Assembly: GCF_001514195.1 (NCBI RefSeq)
Contig: NZ_KQ948741.1
Coordinates: 196,905-260,904 of the forward strand
Origin: Streptomyces griseorubiginosus
GTDB taxonomy: Bacteria > Actinomycetota > Actinomycetes > Streptomycetales > Streptomycetaceae
Reading direction: 5' to 3'
Length of the DNA stretch: 64,000 nt
In this document: piece by piece, positions 18,184 through 26,793 of the stretch
How positions within the stretch are numbered: position 1 is the stretch's first letter
Layout of the letters: each line of letters starts with the position of its first letter
Translations under genes and position numbers: made by a program
Notes under the pieces: generated by a model
Databases searched by the model: none
Told to the model about the DNA's origin: nothing
The model's input: the letters and a program-made list of their open reading frames with translations, nothing else

Positions 18184-18555
18184 GTGGCGAAGGGCGTCGG
18201 TGCCGTCGGCGGTTTCCAGGACCCCTCGGCGGAGGTGCTCGCCGAGGCGGCCGCCGCGTTCGGACTCCTCGCCTCCTCGGCCCGGCTGCACCTCATGTGG
18301 GCGCTGGCCCAGGGCGAGAGCGATGTGACGAACCTCGCCGACCGGGTGGGCGGCGCGCTGCCGGCGGTCAGCCAGCACCTGGCGAAGCTGAAGCTCGCCG
18401 GTCTGGTCCGCTCCCGCCGAGAGGGCCGCCGGCAGGTCTACTACGTCGACGACCCGGACATCGTCACGGTGGTCCGCGTCATGGTCGGCCAGCTCACGGC
18501 TCGCGAGACCGCCGCCGCGACCTCGTCCCGACGGCTCCACGAGGCCGGTGTCTGA
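18184..18555 (+). CDS. ArsR/SmtB-family winged-helix regulator
   Basis: This 123-residue protein has the compact winged helix of the family: FGLLASSARLHLMWALAQGE, recognition helix region LPAVSQHLAKLKLAGLV, and wing SRREGRRQVYYVDDP. It contains no cysteine, so the classical alpha-3N or alpha-3 thiol metal site is absent. If it senses metal, it must use His, Asp or Glu ligands near the C-terminus. A GTG start preceded by GGGAG is used, which trims a long unconserved upstream extension. It overlaps the P-type ATPase start by eight bases and very likely represses that operon. Confidence 0.85.
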   Translation: MAKGVGAVGGFQDPSAEVLAEAAAAFGLLASSARLHLMWALAQGESDVTNLADRVGGALPAVSQHLAKLKLAGLVRSRREGRRQVYYVDDPDIVTVVRVMVGQLTARETAAATSSRRLHEAGV

Positions 18556-21286
18556 CCACCCGAAGCCCCACCTCGAGCCCACACCACCGGTCCGGCCCGG
18601 AGGGGGGCCCGGTGGGTCGGCGAGCTCCGGTTCCGGTTCGGGTGAGCAGGCGTCCGTCTCTGCGGGGCCGCTCCTTCCTCAGCTCACTCCTCCTCTCAAG
18701 GCCCCGGAGTCCACCCCCACGTCCACCCCCACCCCCGTCCCCACCCTCCTCGAAGTCCTCCGTGGGCTCGACACCGGGCCGCGAGGACTGACCGAGGGAC
18801 AGGCCGAGGAACGGCTCGGGCGGTTCGGGGAGAACCGGGTGCCGGACACCCGGGATCCCTCCTGGGCGAGGCTGCTCGCCCGGAGCGCGCGGGACCCGTT
18901 CACCGCGGTGCTGCTCTGCCTGGGACTCGTGTCCGCCGCCGTCTACGCCTGGGGCACCGCCTCGGTGATCCTCCTCCTGGTCGCCGTGAGCTGCGTCCTG
19001 CGCGCCTCCGGCGAACACCGCGCCGACCGCTCCACAGCCGGCCTGCGCCGCCTGGTGGCGACCACGGTCACGGTCCAGCGCCGGGCCGACGAGGACACCG
19101 CCCCGGCGACCCGCGAGATCCCGGTCGAGGAACTCGTCCCCGGCGACGTCGTGCGGCTCGGCCCGGGCGACCTGGTCCCCGCGGACGTACGACTGCTGCG
19201 CTCCACCGGACTCACCGTCCACCAGGCCGCCCTCACCGGAGAGTCCGCCCCGGTGCCGAAGTCCGCCGGCGAGAGCGACGCCCTCGGGACCGACCCCACC
19301 GGAACCGACACCGCGGGCACCGGCGTCTTCCAGCAGCCCCACCTCTGCTTCCAGGGCACCAGCGTCGCCTCCGGCAGCGCCACCGCCGTGGTCACCGCGA
19401 CCGGCGCCGACACCCGTTTCGCCGCGGCTCACCGCCGTACCGGCAAACCCCCGGCGACCTCCTTCGAACGTTCGGTCCAGGGCGTCTCCTGGATCCTGAT
19501 CCGCTTCGCCCTGCTGACCCCGCCCCTGGTCCTGATGGCGAACGCCGCCCTCCGCGGCCGGGGCCTGGAGACCCTCCCCTTCGCCGTCGCGGTCGCGGTG
19601 GGCCTGACCCCCGAGATGCTTCCGGTCCTGGTCACGACCTGCCTGGCCCGCGGCGCGACCCTCCTCGCCCGCACCCACGACGTGATCGTCCGCAGGCTCC
19701 CCGCGTTGCACGACATCGGCGCCATGGACGTCCTGTGCGTCGACAAGACCGGCACCCTCACCCAGGACCGCCCGGTGGTCGACCGGGCGGTGAACGCCGA
19801 GGGCCGGGACGACCCCGAGGTACTGCGCTGGGCCGCGGCCGCCGCCTGGTGGTCCCTCCAACTCGCCGACCTGCCCGCCCCCGACGCCCTCGACGAGGCC
19901 CTCCTCACCACCGCCGACGAGGACGCCCTCATGGCCTATGACGGCGTCACCGCCCTCCCCTTCGACCCGGCCCGCCGCCTGGCCACCGTCGTCGTCCGCA
20001 CCCCCGGCCGGCTCGGCACGCACACCCTGATCACCAAGGGCGCCGCGGAGGCCATACTGGAACGCTGCTCCCTGCCCGACGCGGAGCGCACCCGCCTGCG
20101 CGCCCTCGTCGCGGCACAGGCGGCCGACGGGCTGCGCGTCCTTGCCGTGGCCACCGCCGAACGCCCCGCCGGAACCCGCCCCCACGAACGCGGTCTCACC
20201 TTCCGCGGCCTGGTCACCCTCCGGGACGACCTCGTCCCCACCGCCGCCGAAGCCCTCGCCGGCCTCGCGGAGCGGGGCGTCACCGTCAAGGTCCTCACCG
20301 GCGACCATCCGGGCACCGCGGTCCGCACCTGCCGCGACCTAGGAATCCCGGTCGCCGGCGTCCTCACCGCCGACCGCCTCGACACCCTCACCGACCCCGA
20401 ACTGACGGAACTGGCAAGCCGTACGACCGTCTTCGCCCGCTGCACCCCCGAACACAAGACCCGGATCACCCGGGCCCTCCAGACCGGCGGCCACACCGTC
20501 GGCTTTCTCGGCGACGGCGTCAACGACCTGCCCGCCCTGCGCACCGCCGACGTCGGCCTCGCCCCCCGGGACGCGGCCGGGGTGACCAGGGACGACGCGG
20601 ACCTGGTCCTCGCCGGGAAGGACCTCACCGCGATCGGCCACGCGGTCGCCGCGGGCCGTCACGCGGGCGGCAACATCGCCTCGTACCTGCGCATCACGCT
20701 CTCCTCCAACCTCGGCAACGTGATCGCGATGCTCTCCGCGGGCCTGCTCCTGCCCTTCCTGCCGATGCTCCCGGCCCAGGTCCTCGTGCAGAACCTGTGC
20801 TTCGACGCGGCCCAACTGGCCTTCGCCTACGACCGTCCCGCCCCGTCCGCGCTACGCCGCCCGACCGTCCTGGAACCCCGGGCGCTGCTCCGCTTCATCG
20901 TCGGCTTCGGCGCCCTGAACGCCGTGGCGGACCTCGCGACCTTCGGCGTGCTGGCCTTCGCCCTGCGCGGCCCGGGCGACGACGAGGCACTGTTCCACTC
21001 GGGCTGGTTCACGGAGAACCTGCTCACCCAGGCCGTGGTGATGGTCCTGCTGTCCCTCGGCGCACGCGGCACGAGCGGCCGACGCCCGGGCCCGGTCACC
21101 TGGTCGGCAGCGGCCCTGGCCGCGACCGGCCTCTTCCTGCCCATGTCCGCACTGGGCGCCCCTCTCGGCCTGAGCCCCCTGCCGGGCGTCTACTACGGCC
21201 TCCTCGCAGCGGTCCTGACCCTGTACGCGGCGGGCCTGATGACAGCGAGAGCACGACAGGAACGCAGGTCGCCGCCGGTTGCCTGA
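18548..21286 (+). CDS. P-type cation ATPase, MgtA-like (P3B type)
   Basis: This ATPase of 912 codons has a soluble, disordered Pro/Thr/Ser-rich N-terminus of about 75 residues. The cation ATPase N-terminal domain follows (GLTEGQAEERLGRFGENRV), then the actuator motif LTGES near residue 230. The phosphorylation motif DKTGTLT has its aspartate near residue 399, and the hinge motif GDGVNDLPAL is near residue 655. The membrane motif VGLTPEMLPVLVTTCLARGA matches the MgtA magnesium-transporter signature. No heavy-metal-binding domain is present. Coupling to a cysteine-free ArsR regulator is unusual, because MgtA genes are usually controlled by riboregulators or two-component systems. Confidence 0.85.
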   Translation: MSDHPKPHLEPTPPVRPGGGPGGSASSGSGSGEQASVSAGPLLPQLTPPLKAPESTPTSTPTPVPTLLEVLRGLDTGPRGLTEGQAEERLGRFGENRVPDTRDPSWARLLARSARDPFTAVLLCLGLVSAAVYAWGTASVILLLVAVSCVLRASGEHRADRSTAGLRRLVATTVTVQRRADEDTAPATREIPVEELVPGDVVRLGPGDLVPADVRLLRSTGLTVHQAALTGESAPVPKSAGESDALGTDPTGTDTAGTGVFQQPHLCFQGTSVASGSATAVVTATGADTRFAAAHRRTGKPPATSFERSVQGVSWILIRFALLTPPLVLMANAALRGRGLETLPFAVAVAVGLTPEMLPVLVTTCLARGATLLARTHDVIVRRLPALHDIGAMDVLCVDKTGTLTQDRPVVDRAVNAEGRDDPEVLRWAAAAAWWSLQLADLPAPDALDEALLTTADEDALMAYDGVTALPFDPARRLATVVVRTPGRLGTHTLITKGAAEAILERCSLPDAERTRLRALVAAQAADGLRVLAVATAERPAGTRPHERGLTFRGLVTLRDDLVPTAAEALAGLAERGVTVKVLTGDHPGTAVRTCRDLGIPVAGVLTADRLDTLTDPELTELASRTTVFARCTPEHKTRITRALQTGGHTVGFLGDGVNDLPALRTADVGLAPRDAAGVTRDDADLVLAGKDLTAIGHAVAAGRHAGGNIASYLRITLSSNLGNVIAMLSAGLLLPFLPMLPAQVLVQNLCFDAAQLAFAYDRPAPSALRRPTVLEPRALLRFIVGFGALNAVADLATFGVLAFALRGPGDDEALFHSGWFTENLLTQAVVMVLLSLGARGTSGRRPGPVTWSAAALAATGLFLPMSALGAPLGLSPLPGVYYGLLAAVLTLYAAGLMTARARQERRSPPVA

Positions 21287-21297
21287 AGAATCGTTTA

Positions 21298-21318
21298 AGG
21301 TCACAGGTCACAGGTCAC
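21298..21318 (+). repeat. Triple AGGTCAC heptamer
   Basis: Three contiguous AGGTCAC units follow the ATPase stop, with a related CGGGTCACAGG just downstream. No function is evident. Confidence 0.6.
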
Positions 21319-21345
21319 AGGGGGCAGGCCACGGGTCACAGGCGA

Positions 21346-21561
21346 TCAGGGGCAGGCGATGTCGAACCCGTACCGCAGCGGTTCCTCGGTCACCCCGTGG
21401 TCGAGTCGATAGACATAGACGCCCTCGACCCGCACCCCGGCCGCCGCACCCTCGGCACGGCAGGGATACGTCACCTGCACCACCCGGGGCCGGTCGGCGA
21501 CCTTGACCCGCATCCCGTCGGCCGGCCCACCATCGAGCACGGCAACTTCCCACCCGCTCAC
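21346..21561 (-). CDS. Small hypothetical protein (71 residues)
   Basis: The frame has high third-position GC and a compact beta-rich product containing WEVAVLDGGPADGMRVKV and VTYPCRAEG, ending with EPLRYGFDIACP. The GTG at 21561 has GGAG at suitable spacing; longer in-frame extensions look non-coding. No domain is recognised. It lies downstream of the HNH gene on the same strand, 160 bases apart, so it could be the last gene of that unit. Confidence 0.55.
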   Translation of the reverse strand: MSGWEVAVLDGGPADGMRVKVADRPRVVQVTYPCRAEGAAAGVRVEGVYVYRLDHGVTEEPLRYGFDIACP

Positions 21562-21721
21562 ACCGGCGGGCTCCACTGACTCCGCTGCTTCCACAGCGGA
21601 CAGTTTAAGGCTTGCGCAACCTTCGGCTCGGCTCGCAGCCGCCGTAGAGTGCGCGGATGTCCTCCCAGGAGACCTCGTGAGCAGCACCGGCGGGGATGTC
21701 GCCTCGGCGCTCGGGGCTCGG

Positions 21722-22663
21722 CTAGCCGCAGTTCCGGTGCTGGGGGCTGTCCTGCCGCGGCCTGCCCTGCCGCGGGCTGCCGTGGAAGACCTGGCTGGTG
21801 TGCCAGGAGCGGTGGACCGCGGCGACGGGGTCGGCGCCACGCTGTGGCCCGATGAGCGGGCGTCCGGCGAGCGCGATGACCTGCCCAAGAGCGGCGGGAC
21901 CGCGACCGACGAAGCTCTGCGAGACCAGGATGCGGTGGCCGTCGCCTATGCCGAGGACACCCTTGTCGAAGAGTTTGTGGTGGAGCGAGCACAGGCACAG
22001 TCCGTTGTCGACGTCGTCCGGGCCGCCGTAGGCCCACCACCGCACATGCGCCGCCTCCAGCCCGACGGGCGCCGCGCCGATCATGCCGTCGTACCCGCAG
22101 AAGGCACACCGGTACTCGTAGGCGGTCAGCACCATCTCCCGCATGAGCCGCCCCCGTTGCCGCTGCCGTGGGGGCTCGGCCGCCGCCAGGACGCAGGTCT
22201 CCGCGATGTCCGTCTCCAGACCCACCGCATCGCACAGGTCCTGGTGCAGCGACACCGGGAAGTGCGACTCCAGCAACAACCTGGCCATACGGCCGAGCAG
22301 CGACGGTTCCCGCCGCAGCGCCGCCTGAAGCTCGGGCACCAACCGCCCGCTCGCCCCGCCGGCACGCAGTTCCCGCACCCGGGGGCCCGGACTGCCGCCC
22401 CCGCGCTCGGTCCGCACTTCCCACACCCCGTCACTGACCAGATGGTGAAAGGGGTAGGCGGGGGTGGTCGCACGCGGCGGTCCGTACTCCACCAACAGCC
22501 GCTTCAGATCCCCCTCGACCGCGCCGTACGGCAACTCGTCGACACCCTCCGCCTGAAACCGCCCCAGCGCATAGAGCAGCAACAACGGCTTGTGAGGCGC
22601 CCGGACCCCACCCCGACTCCACTGCCGCAACCCCGCGACCCGCCCCAGCCAGTCCTGCTCCAT
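21722..22663 (-). CDS. HNH endonuclease with sulfur-binding-like N-terminal domain (type IV restriction candidate)
   Basis: In this 313-residue protein, the N-terminal half contains RAPHKPLLLLYALGRFQ (residues 21-37) and PAYPFHHLVSDGVWEV (68-83). These match the layout of sulfur-binding domains (SBD) of ScoMcrA/SprMcrA-type enzymes, which recognise phosphorothioate-modified DNA. The C-terminal HNH nuclease has CAFCGYDG, then LEAAHVRWWAYGGPDDVDNG and CSLHHKLFD, with zinc-binding cysteines and catalytic His/Asn/His positions intact. The family cleaves DNA near sulfur-modified or otherwise modified sites. It is 30 bases downstream of the DUF4041/GIY-YIG gene and probably co-transcribed. Sulfur recognition is inferred from motif similarity alone. 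Confidence 0.75.
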   Translation of the reverse strand: MEQDWLGRVAGLRQWSRGGVRAPHKPLLLLYALGRFQAEGVDELPYGAVEGDLKRLLVEYGPPRATTPAYPFHHLVSDGVWEVRTERGGGSPGPRVRELRAGGASGRLVPELQAALRREPSLLGRMARLLLESHFPVSLHQDLCDAVGLETDIAETCVLAAAEPPRQRQRGRLMREMVLTAYEYRCAFCGYDGMIGAAPVGLEAAHVRWWAYGGPDDVDNGLCLCSLHHKLFDKGVLGIGDGHRILVSQSFVGRGPAALGQVIALAGRPLIGPQRGADPVAAVHRSWHTSQVFHGSPRQGRPRQDSPQHRNCG

Positions 22664-22693
22664 GACGGCGAGGGTAACGGCGCTGCGTGCACG

Positions 22694-24406
22694 TCACGCG
22701 GTACGGGTCGCAACGCCTCCCGTTCCGGCCGTCGATGCCCCGGCCGTCGATGCCCTGGCCGTCGATGCCCTGGCCGTCGATGCCCCGGCGTCACCCGTGC
22801 GTCGGCCGGCGCGCCACTCCAAGGCCTGGGGTTCCTCGGTGAACTCGATCAGATGCTGTCCGGCGAACCGCTGCAGCGCGTCACGGACCTCCGCAGGGGT
22901 GGCGTAGAAGAACTCCTTGCGGCTGTTGACCTGGTTGACGCGCTTCGAGGCGAACTGGCGGTGGAGTTCCGTCTCCAGCCCGACCGCGTCCTTGCTGAAG
23001 ATCAGGGCGTGGACGTCGAAACGGAAGGGCACGGCCGCGCCACTCAACTCGTAGACACGTTCCAGTGGTTCGAGTCGGCGCGTCATGCCGATCTTCACCA
23101 TGCGGTCGCCGAAGGCGCCGATGTTCGAGATGACGTACACGTAGCCGGCGCGGACGTTGGCCGCACGGGACTCGACGTCCTGCAAGGCGTTCTCGATCTC
23201 GGCCAGTTTGGCCTGCAACTCCGCGACGCCGGCCTCGTCACCGCGCTCGCGCAGGCGGTCAAGTGCCGCCTGATAATGGCCGAGTTCCTTGTTCAGCTTC
23301 TCGCGCTGCCGGTCGAGTTCCCGCTGGACGGCGGCCTCCTCGCGCTCGCGAGCGCGGGCCTCGCGCTGGACCTCCTTCTCCTCTTCCTTCTTCTGGAGGA
23401 AGTCGGCCGTGAGTTCCAACTCCCGTACACGCGCGTTGTGGTACTCGTCGGTGATCCGGATGTGCATGGTGGCACCGAGCCGGGCGATCGTCTCGCGGCT
23501 CTTGTAGAGCCGGTCCACGAGGGAACTCAGGCGGTGCGGACGCATGGACCGCACGGCGTAGTCGGCCTCGGCGTTGTACGCGCGCAGCATGAGCTTGGAG
23601 AAGTCGCGGACCATCTTCTGGCCCTCGCGCTTCGAGCCGTTGACCGTCCAGTCCGTGGCCGCCTGGACGGCGCGGCCCGCACGGGCAAGCGTCTTGATCT
23701 CGTTCTGCAGAGTGTCGAGTCGGCTGCGATAGGCGATCGCGTCATGCAGCGCGTGCCGGTAGGAGTAGATCCCGGCTTCCTGAAGCATGGCGGTCTCGTC
23801 GGCGTTGACGATCCGGCCCTGCAACTCGGCCAGTCGACGCTCGGCGTCGGAGACGTCGTTTCGACGCCGGTCCGCCTCCTTGCGCACGCGTTCGGTCTCC
23901 TTCGCCGTCCGCCGCGCGTCGTCGAGGATCTCCTTCGCAGTAGTGCGTGCGTCCTTGAGAATCCCCTCGGCCTCCTCGGTGGCTTCGGCGAGCGCCCTCT
24001 CGCGCAGTGCGGCAGCCTCTGCCTCGACCTGCCGCACAAGACCAGCGACCTGCGCGGCGTCCAGCCCCTGCGTCCGCGCGATCCACGCCCGCAGCTCCTC
24101 GGCCTCGGACACGGCATCACGACGCCGCGCGAACAACCCGCCCTTCCGAGGCGTCGGCACCGCGGTGGTGCTCCCGGGAGCGACCACGGTCGGCACTGCG
24201 GAGGTCCCTGCGACGGGCACTGCGGAGGTCCCTGCGACGGGACCGCCGCCGAGGCCGGCGTGGGTGGGTCCGGCTTCGGGCACCCATAACTGCCACCCCT
24301 CCGGCAACGGTGGCCACGAAGGGTCGGGCTTCCAGTCCGCAGGCGGCATCCATCCCGCAGGTGGCACAGGCCAACCCGGCGGCGGATTGAAGCGGTAAGC
24401 ACTCAT
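22694..24406 (-). CDS. Coiled-coil DUF4041 protein with C-terminal GIY-YIG (T5orf172-like) nuclease domain
   Basis: This 570-residue protein starts with a Trp/Pro-rich segment (FNPPPGWPVPPAGWMPPADW), followed by about 100 residues of Ala/Glu/Arg coiled coil. The DUF4041-like part starts near residue 211 (SYRHALHDAIAYRSRLD) and a second long coiled coil spans about residues 310-415. The C-terminal domain begins at GYVYVISNIG near residue 420 and has MVKIGMTRRLEPLERV and ELHRQFASKRVN, as in the T5orf172/Mug113 branch of GIY-YIG nucleases. GGGGGCAGG precedes the ATG. DUF4041 proteins are known mainly from phages and accessory regions; function is unknown. It is the first gene of a likely operon with the HNH endonuclease. 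Confidence 0.8.
   Translation of the reverse strand: MSAYRFNPPPGWPVPPAGWMPPADWKPDPSWPPLPEGWQLWVPEAGPTHAGLGGGPVAGTSAVPVAGTSAVPTVVAPGSTTAVPTPRKGGLFARRRDAVSEAEELRAWIARTQGLDAAQVAGLVRQVEAEAAALRERALAEATEEAEGILKDARTTAKEILDDARRTAKETERVRKEADRRRNDVSDAERRLAELQGRIVNADETAMLQEAGIYSYRHALHDAIAYRSRLDTLQNEIKTLARAGRAVQAATDWTVNGSKREGQKMVRDFSKLMLRAYNAEADYAVRSMRPHRLSSLVDRLYKSRETIARLGATMHIRITDEYHNARVRELELTADFLQKKEEEKEVQREARAREREEAAVQRELDRQREKLNKELGHYQAALDRLRERGDEAGVAELQAKLAEIENALQDVESRAANVRAGYVYVISNIGAFGDRMVKIGMTRRLEPLERVYELSGAAVPFRFDVHALIFSKDAVGLETELHRQFASKRVNQVNSRKEFFYATPAEVRDALQRFAGQHLIEFTEEPQALEWRAGRRTGDAGASTARASTARASTAGASTAGTGGVATRTA
22731..22790 (-). repeat. Four 15-base tandem units at the 3' end of the DUF4041 gene
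   Basis: Four units of CGTCGATGCCCYGGC encode a Ala-Ser-Thr-Ala-(Arg/Gly) repeat after the GIY-YIG domain, making a flexible C-terminal tail. Confidence 0.85.
24192..24239 (-). repeat. Two 24-base tandem units near the 5' end of the DUF4041 gene
   Basis: Two identical 24-base units encode a duplicated Val-Ala-Gly-Thr-Ser-Ala-Val-Pro block between the Trp/Pro-rich segment and the first coiled coil. Confidence 0.85.
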
Positions 24407-24417
24407 TTCCTGCCCCC

Positions 24418-24882
24418 TCACCCCTGAGGCTCCCCAGCCACCAGAGCGCCGGACATTCCCGGCAAACGTGGAGTCACATTCTCTTGCCGATCAGAAGCCT
24501 GCTCACCCGCCCGCTCCACCTCGTGATCATCTTGTGACTGTTTGTGAGAAACGGTCGCTGTCGTGGGGGTCAGCCAGGGTGCGGGGACGACTGCCGGTCT
24601 GGTGCGCTTGTGGTGCGGTCCATGGGCCAGAGCTGTGTGTCCCAATCTCACGGCCTGAGTTGGTGTGTTGAGGTCGAAGCAGACCAGCCCCATGGAGTTT
24701 GCGGGAGCCACCGCGAAGGCGGAGGCCTCCTCGGCTCTGCTCCATCGCATCGGGAAGCAGACGAGCGGGCCGCCGGCCTCGTTGAAGCGCTGAAAGCTGC
24801 GGGTTTTGAGAACTCTCTGGTCAGTACTGTCTCCACCAGCGGTGGCCAAGATCAGGACCGCCGACAAATAGCGGGTCTTCAT
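24418..24882 (-). pseudogene. Possible decayed small gene
   Basis: A 154-codon frame starts with ATG at 24882. Roughly codons 30-75 show very high third-position GC and a plausible folded sequence (RFNEAGGPLVCFPMRW, then APANSMGLVCFDLNT). Codon bias is lost after that, and the first 25 codons are also weak. This patchy signal suggests a remnant rather than an intact gene. No family was recognised. Confidence 0.25.
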
Positions 24883-24916
24883 GCTGGGCCTGGCCAGTGC
24901 GGCATCCCCTGAGCGC

Positions 24917-24956
24917 GGCTGTGGCCCTGACCCGTAAGCCGGTCAGGGCCACAGCC
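24917..24956. terminator. Strong perfect hairpin
   Basis: Arms 24917-24932 and 24941-24956 pair perfectly over 16 bases around an 8-base loop. No T-tract is adjacent on either side, but the stability suggests a transcription barrier between the 24.4-24.9 kb region and the convergent lamin-tail gene. Confidence 0.65.
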
Positions 24957-25075
24957 GTATCTGTGAGAGCGAGGGGCGTCCGCGGGGCTCAGTGCATGGC
25001 CAGGCAGGCCGGATCGGCCGGAGCACTCCTTACGCCCTCGCCCGTCACATCATGCCGCGAGCGAGGGGAGAGGGG

Positions 25076-25579
25076 TCAGCGGTTGTGGCCACCGTGGTGG
25101 TGGTGACCACCGTGGTGGTGGCGTCCGCCCCAGGAGGCGTCGTCGATGAAGCGGCCGTGGTCGTTGCGCAGGGTGGCGGTGTCGGAGTAGTTGTCCCAGA
25201 CGTAGTTGTGGCGGTCCATGTACAGGTCGCTGTCGGTGTCGCGACCCTCGCCGGTGTGGATGCGGACGGTGGCGCGGCCCTCAAGGCGGTAGTGGTCGAA
25301 GGTGTAGGTGCGGCCGTCCCGGTTCGTCAGGGTCCAGCCGTCGAGGTTGACGGTGTGGCGGGAGGTGTTGGTGAGCTCCACCCACTCCTTGTTCAGCGAG
25401 CGCCGCGACCGGTCCTCGGGGCCGGGCGAGTCGTACTGGACCGCGCTGATCTCCACCTTCGGCCGGTCGGGCCGGGCGTGGTCGGCCGCCGACGCCGGCA
25501 GCGCCACCGCCCCGACGATCGCGGCGGCCGCGAGAGCGGCGGCGGACAGGCGACGGGCGGTCACCGTGGAAGAAGACAC
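25076..25579 (-). CDS. Secreted lamin-tail-domain protein
   Basis: The 167-residue precursor has a signal peptide of about 31 residues (LSAAALAAAAIVGAVALPASA). The mature part is an immunoglobulin-like lamin tail domain containing EWVELTNTSRHTVNLDGWTL and later YVWDNYSDTATLRND. The C-terminus is His/Gly-rich. A GGGGG lies four bases before the GTG start. Small secreted lamin-tail proteins are common in Streptomyces; their function is unknown, and the His-rich tail could bind metal. Confidence 0.85.
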   Translation of the reverse strand: MSSSTVTARRLSAAALAAAAIVGAVALPASAADHARPDRPKVEISAVQYDSPGPEDRSRRSLNKEWVELTNTSRHTVNLDGWTLTNRDGRTYTFDHYRLEGRATVRIHTGEGRDTDSDLYMDRHNYVWDNYSDTATLRNDHGRFIDDASWGGRHHHGGHHHHGGHNR

Positions 25580-25784
25580 AAGGCCCCCAGGCTGTACGGG
25601 CACCCGGCCGTCCCTGGCCCAGGTCATACGGACCGGGTTGGGGCGGGCTGGTGCGGTGTGCGGGTGGCGGCCGGCTTGGCCGCGCATCCACACCATGGCC
25701 CCGCCGTGCAGGTTGTGAACGCGATACGGGCGCTCCGTTACCGTTCGCCCATGTTGTCGTGACTCTCGCCTGTAACGTCCATTC

Positions 25785-26024
25785 ATGCGGCGTATGCGCA
25801 AAGTTGACGCCCCGCCAGGCGAACACGCCGTACGAGTCTTGGCCGCCGATCGCAATCACCAGGCCGCGCCACCCCAGCAGTGGCACGACCGCCACCCGAA
25901 AGTGCGTAACAGCCACGAGCCTCTCCCCGGCGCAGATGCCTACGAATGCCTGGTCATGTGCGGTCGGTGTGCAGCTGCGTTGGTCGGAGAAGACGATGAG
26001 CCGCCGATGACGCCGTCGGCGTGA
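25785..26024 (+). CDS. Possible small hypothetical protein
   Basis: This is a 79-codon frame with third-position GC clearly below that of the surrounding genes and no ribosome binding site. The C-terminal part (YECLVMCGRCAAALVGEDDE) with three close cysteines looks protein-like. It lies 80 bases before the next small gene on the same strand. It may be real and foreign in codon use, or chance; it is listed so the 500-base gap is not left unexplained. Confidence 0.3.
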   Translation: MRRMRKVDAPPGEHAVRVLAADRNHQAAPPQQWHDRHPKVRNSHEPLPGADAYECLVMCGRCAAALVGEDDEPPMTPSA

Positions 26025-26104
26025 TGTCGCCCGTGGGCCGCAACCGCCGATGGGCATGGAGGGCTCTCCCTTCGCACATCCACCCGCTGCTGGAGGAGAC
26101 CGAC

Positions 26105-26422
26105 ATGACCATCGCTCTGGACCACCACACGACGCAGTCCTTCGTCGACCCCTACGCCGACGACCCGGCACAGACCAGCTGGCCTCCGGCCGCAGCCTCG
26201 GCAGAGCAGGACATGGACTACCTGCTCCCGCCGCCCAACCCCTCCGAGCGCCTCAGCACCCTGATCGACCCCCGCGACCAGCGCCGCCTGGCCTTGCACG
26301 CCGCGCTGACCACCGCAGGCATCCCCCCGCGACCCGAAGACCGCGACGCCATCAACCAACTCAGCGCCCTGCCCGCCAGCATCAACACCACCCTGCAGCG
26401 CTGGCTGAACCACACCTCGTGA
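26105..26422 (+). CDS. Small hypothetical protein (105 residues)
   Basis: The ATG is preceded by a strong GGAGGAG at six bases, and codon use is typical. The product starts with a flexible segment (MTIALDHHTTQSFVDPYADD). A helical C-terminal part follows (LSTLIDPRDQRRLALHAALT and ALPASINTTLQRWL). There is no signal peptide, membrane span or recognised domain. It lies 270 bases outside the left boundary of the tRNA island. Confidence 0.65.
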   Translation: MTIALDHHTTQSFVDPYADDPAQTSWPPAAASAEQDMDYLLPPPNPSERLSTLIDPRDQRRLALHAALTTAGIPPRPEDRDAINQLSALPASINTTLQRWLNHTS

Positions 26423-26688
26423 AGCAGACGGAAACACGAGGCACAGATGGGCTCACGGCCGGAGGCCGACCCACCCACGTACGTGTCCGCGGCCACGATC
26501 CCCCCAATGAGGCTGCCCGGCAGATCGACGCAGAGCCGGTCGACGTTGCCCTCAGCGCTGGGGCCTCTGCGGCACCCGCGGTCCCCCGGGCGGGCCCGAT
26601 GCGCGGCTGAAAGCAAATCAGGAGTGATGTTGGGCAGGTGGATTTCCTTGATCCACCCCCCTCTCTCCTCAGAACCTCCGCGGAACTA

Positions 26689-26727
26689 GTCAGGGTCGGT
26701 TTCCCATGAAGGAAAACCGACCCTGAC
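26689..26727. terminator. Hairpin beside the left att copy
   Basis: Arms 26689-26702 and 26714-26727 pair perfectly over 14 bases. On the minus strand this would have followed the original tRNA-Pro gene, so it is probably the ancestral tRNA terminator, now separated from the tRNA by the island. Confidence 0.65.
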
Positions 26728-26781
26728 CTGGTGTTTCAGCTGTCGGGGTGGCGGGATTCGAACCCACGACCTCTTCGTCCC
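26722..26781 (-). repeat. Left att site: duplicated 3' half of tRNA-Pro
   Basis: Positions 26743-26781 repeat the tRNA-Pro sequence from the anticodon loop to the 3' end with one mismatch relative to 30804-30842. Similarity extends outward to 26722 with a few changes. The 5' half of the tRNA is absent here, so this is a relic, as expected for the distal end of an element integrated into a tRNA gene. Confidence 0.85.
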
Positions 26782-26793
26782 TAAGACCGTGTC

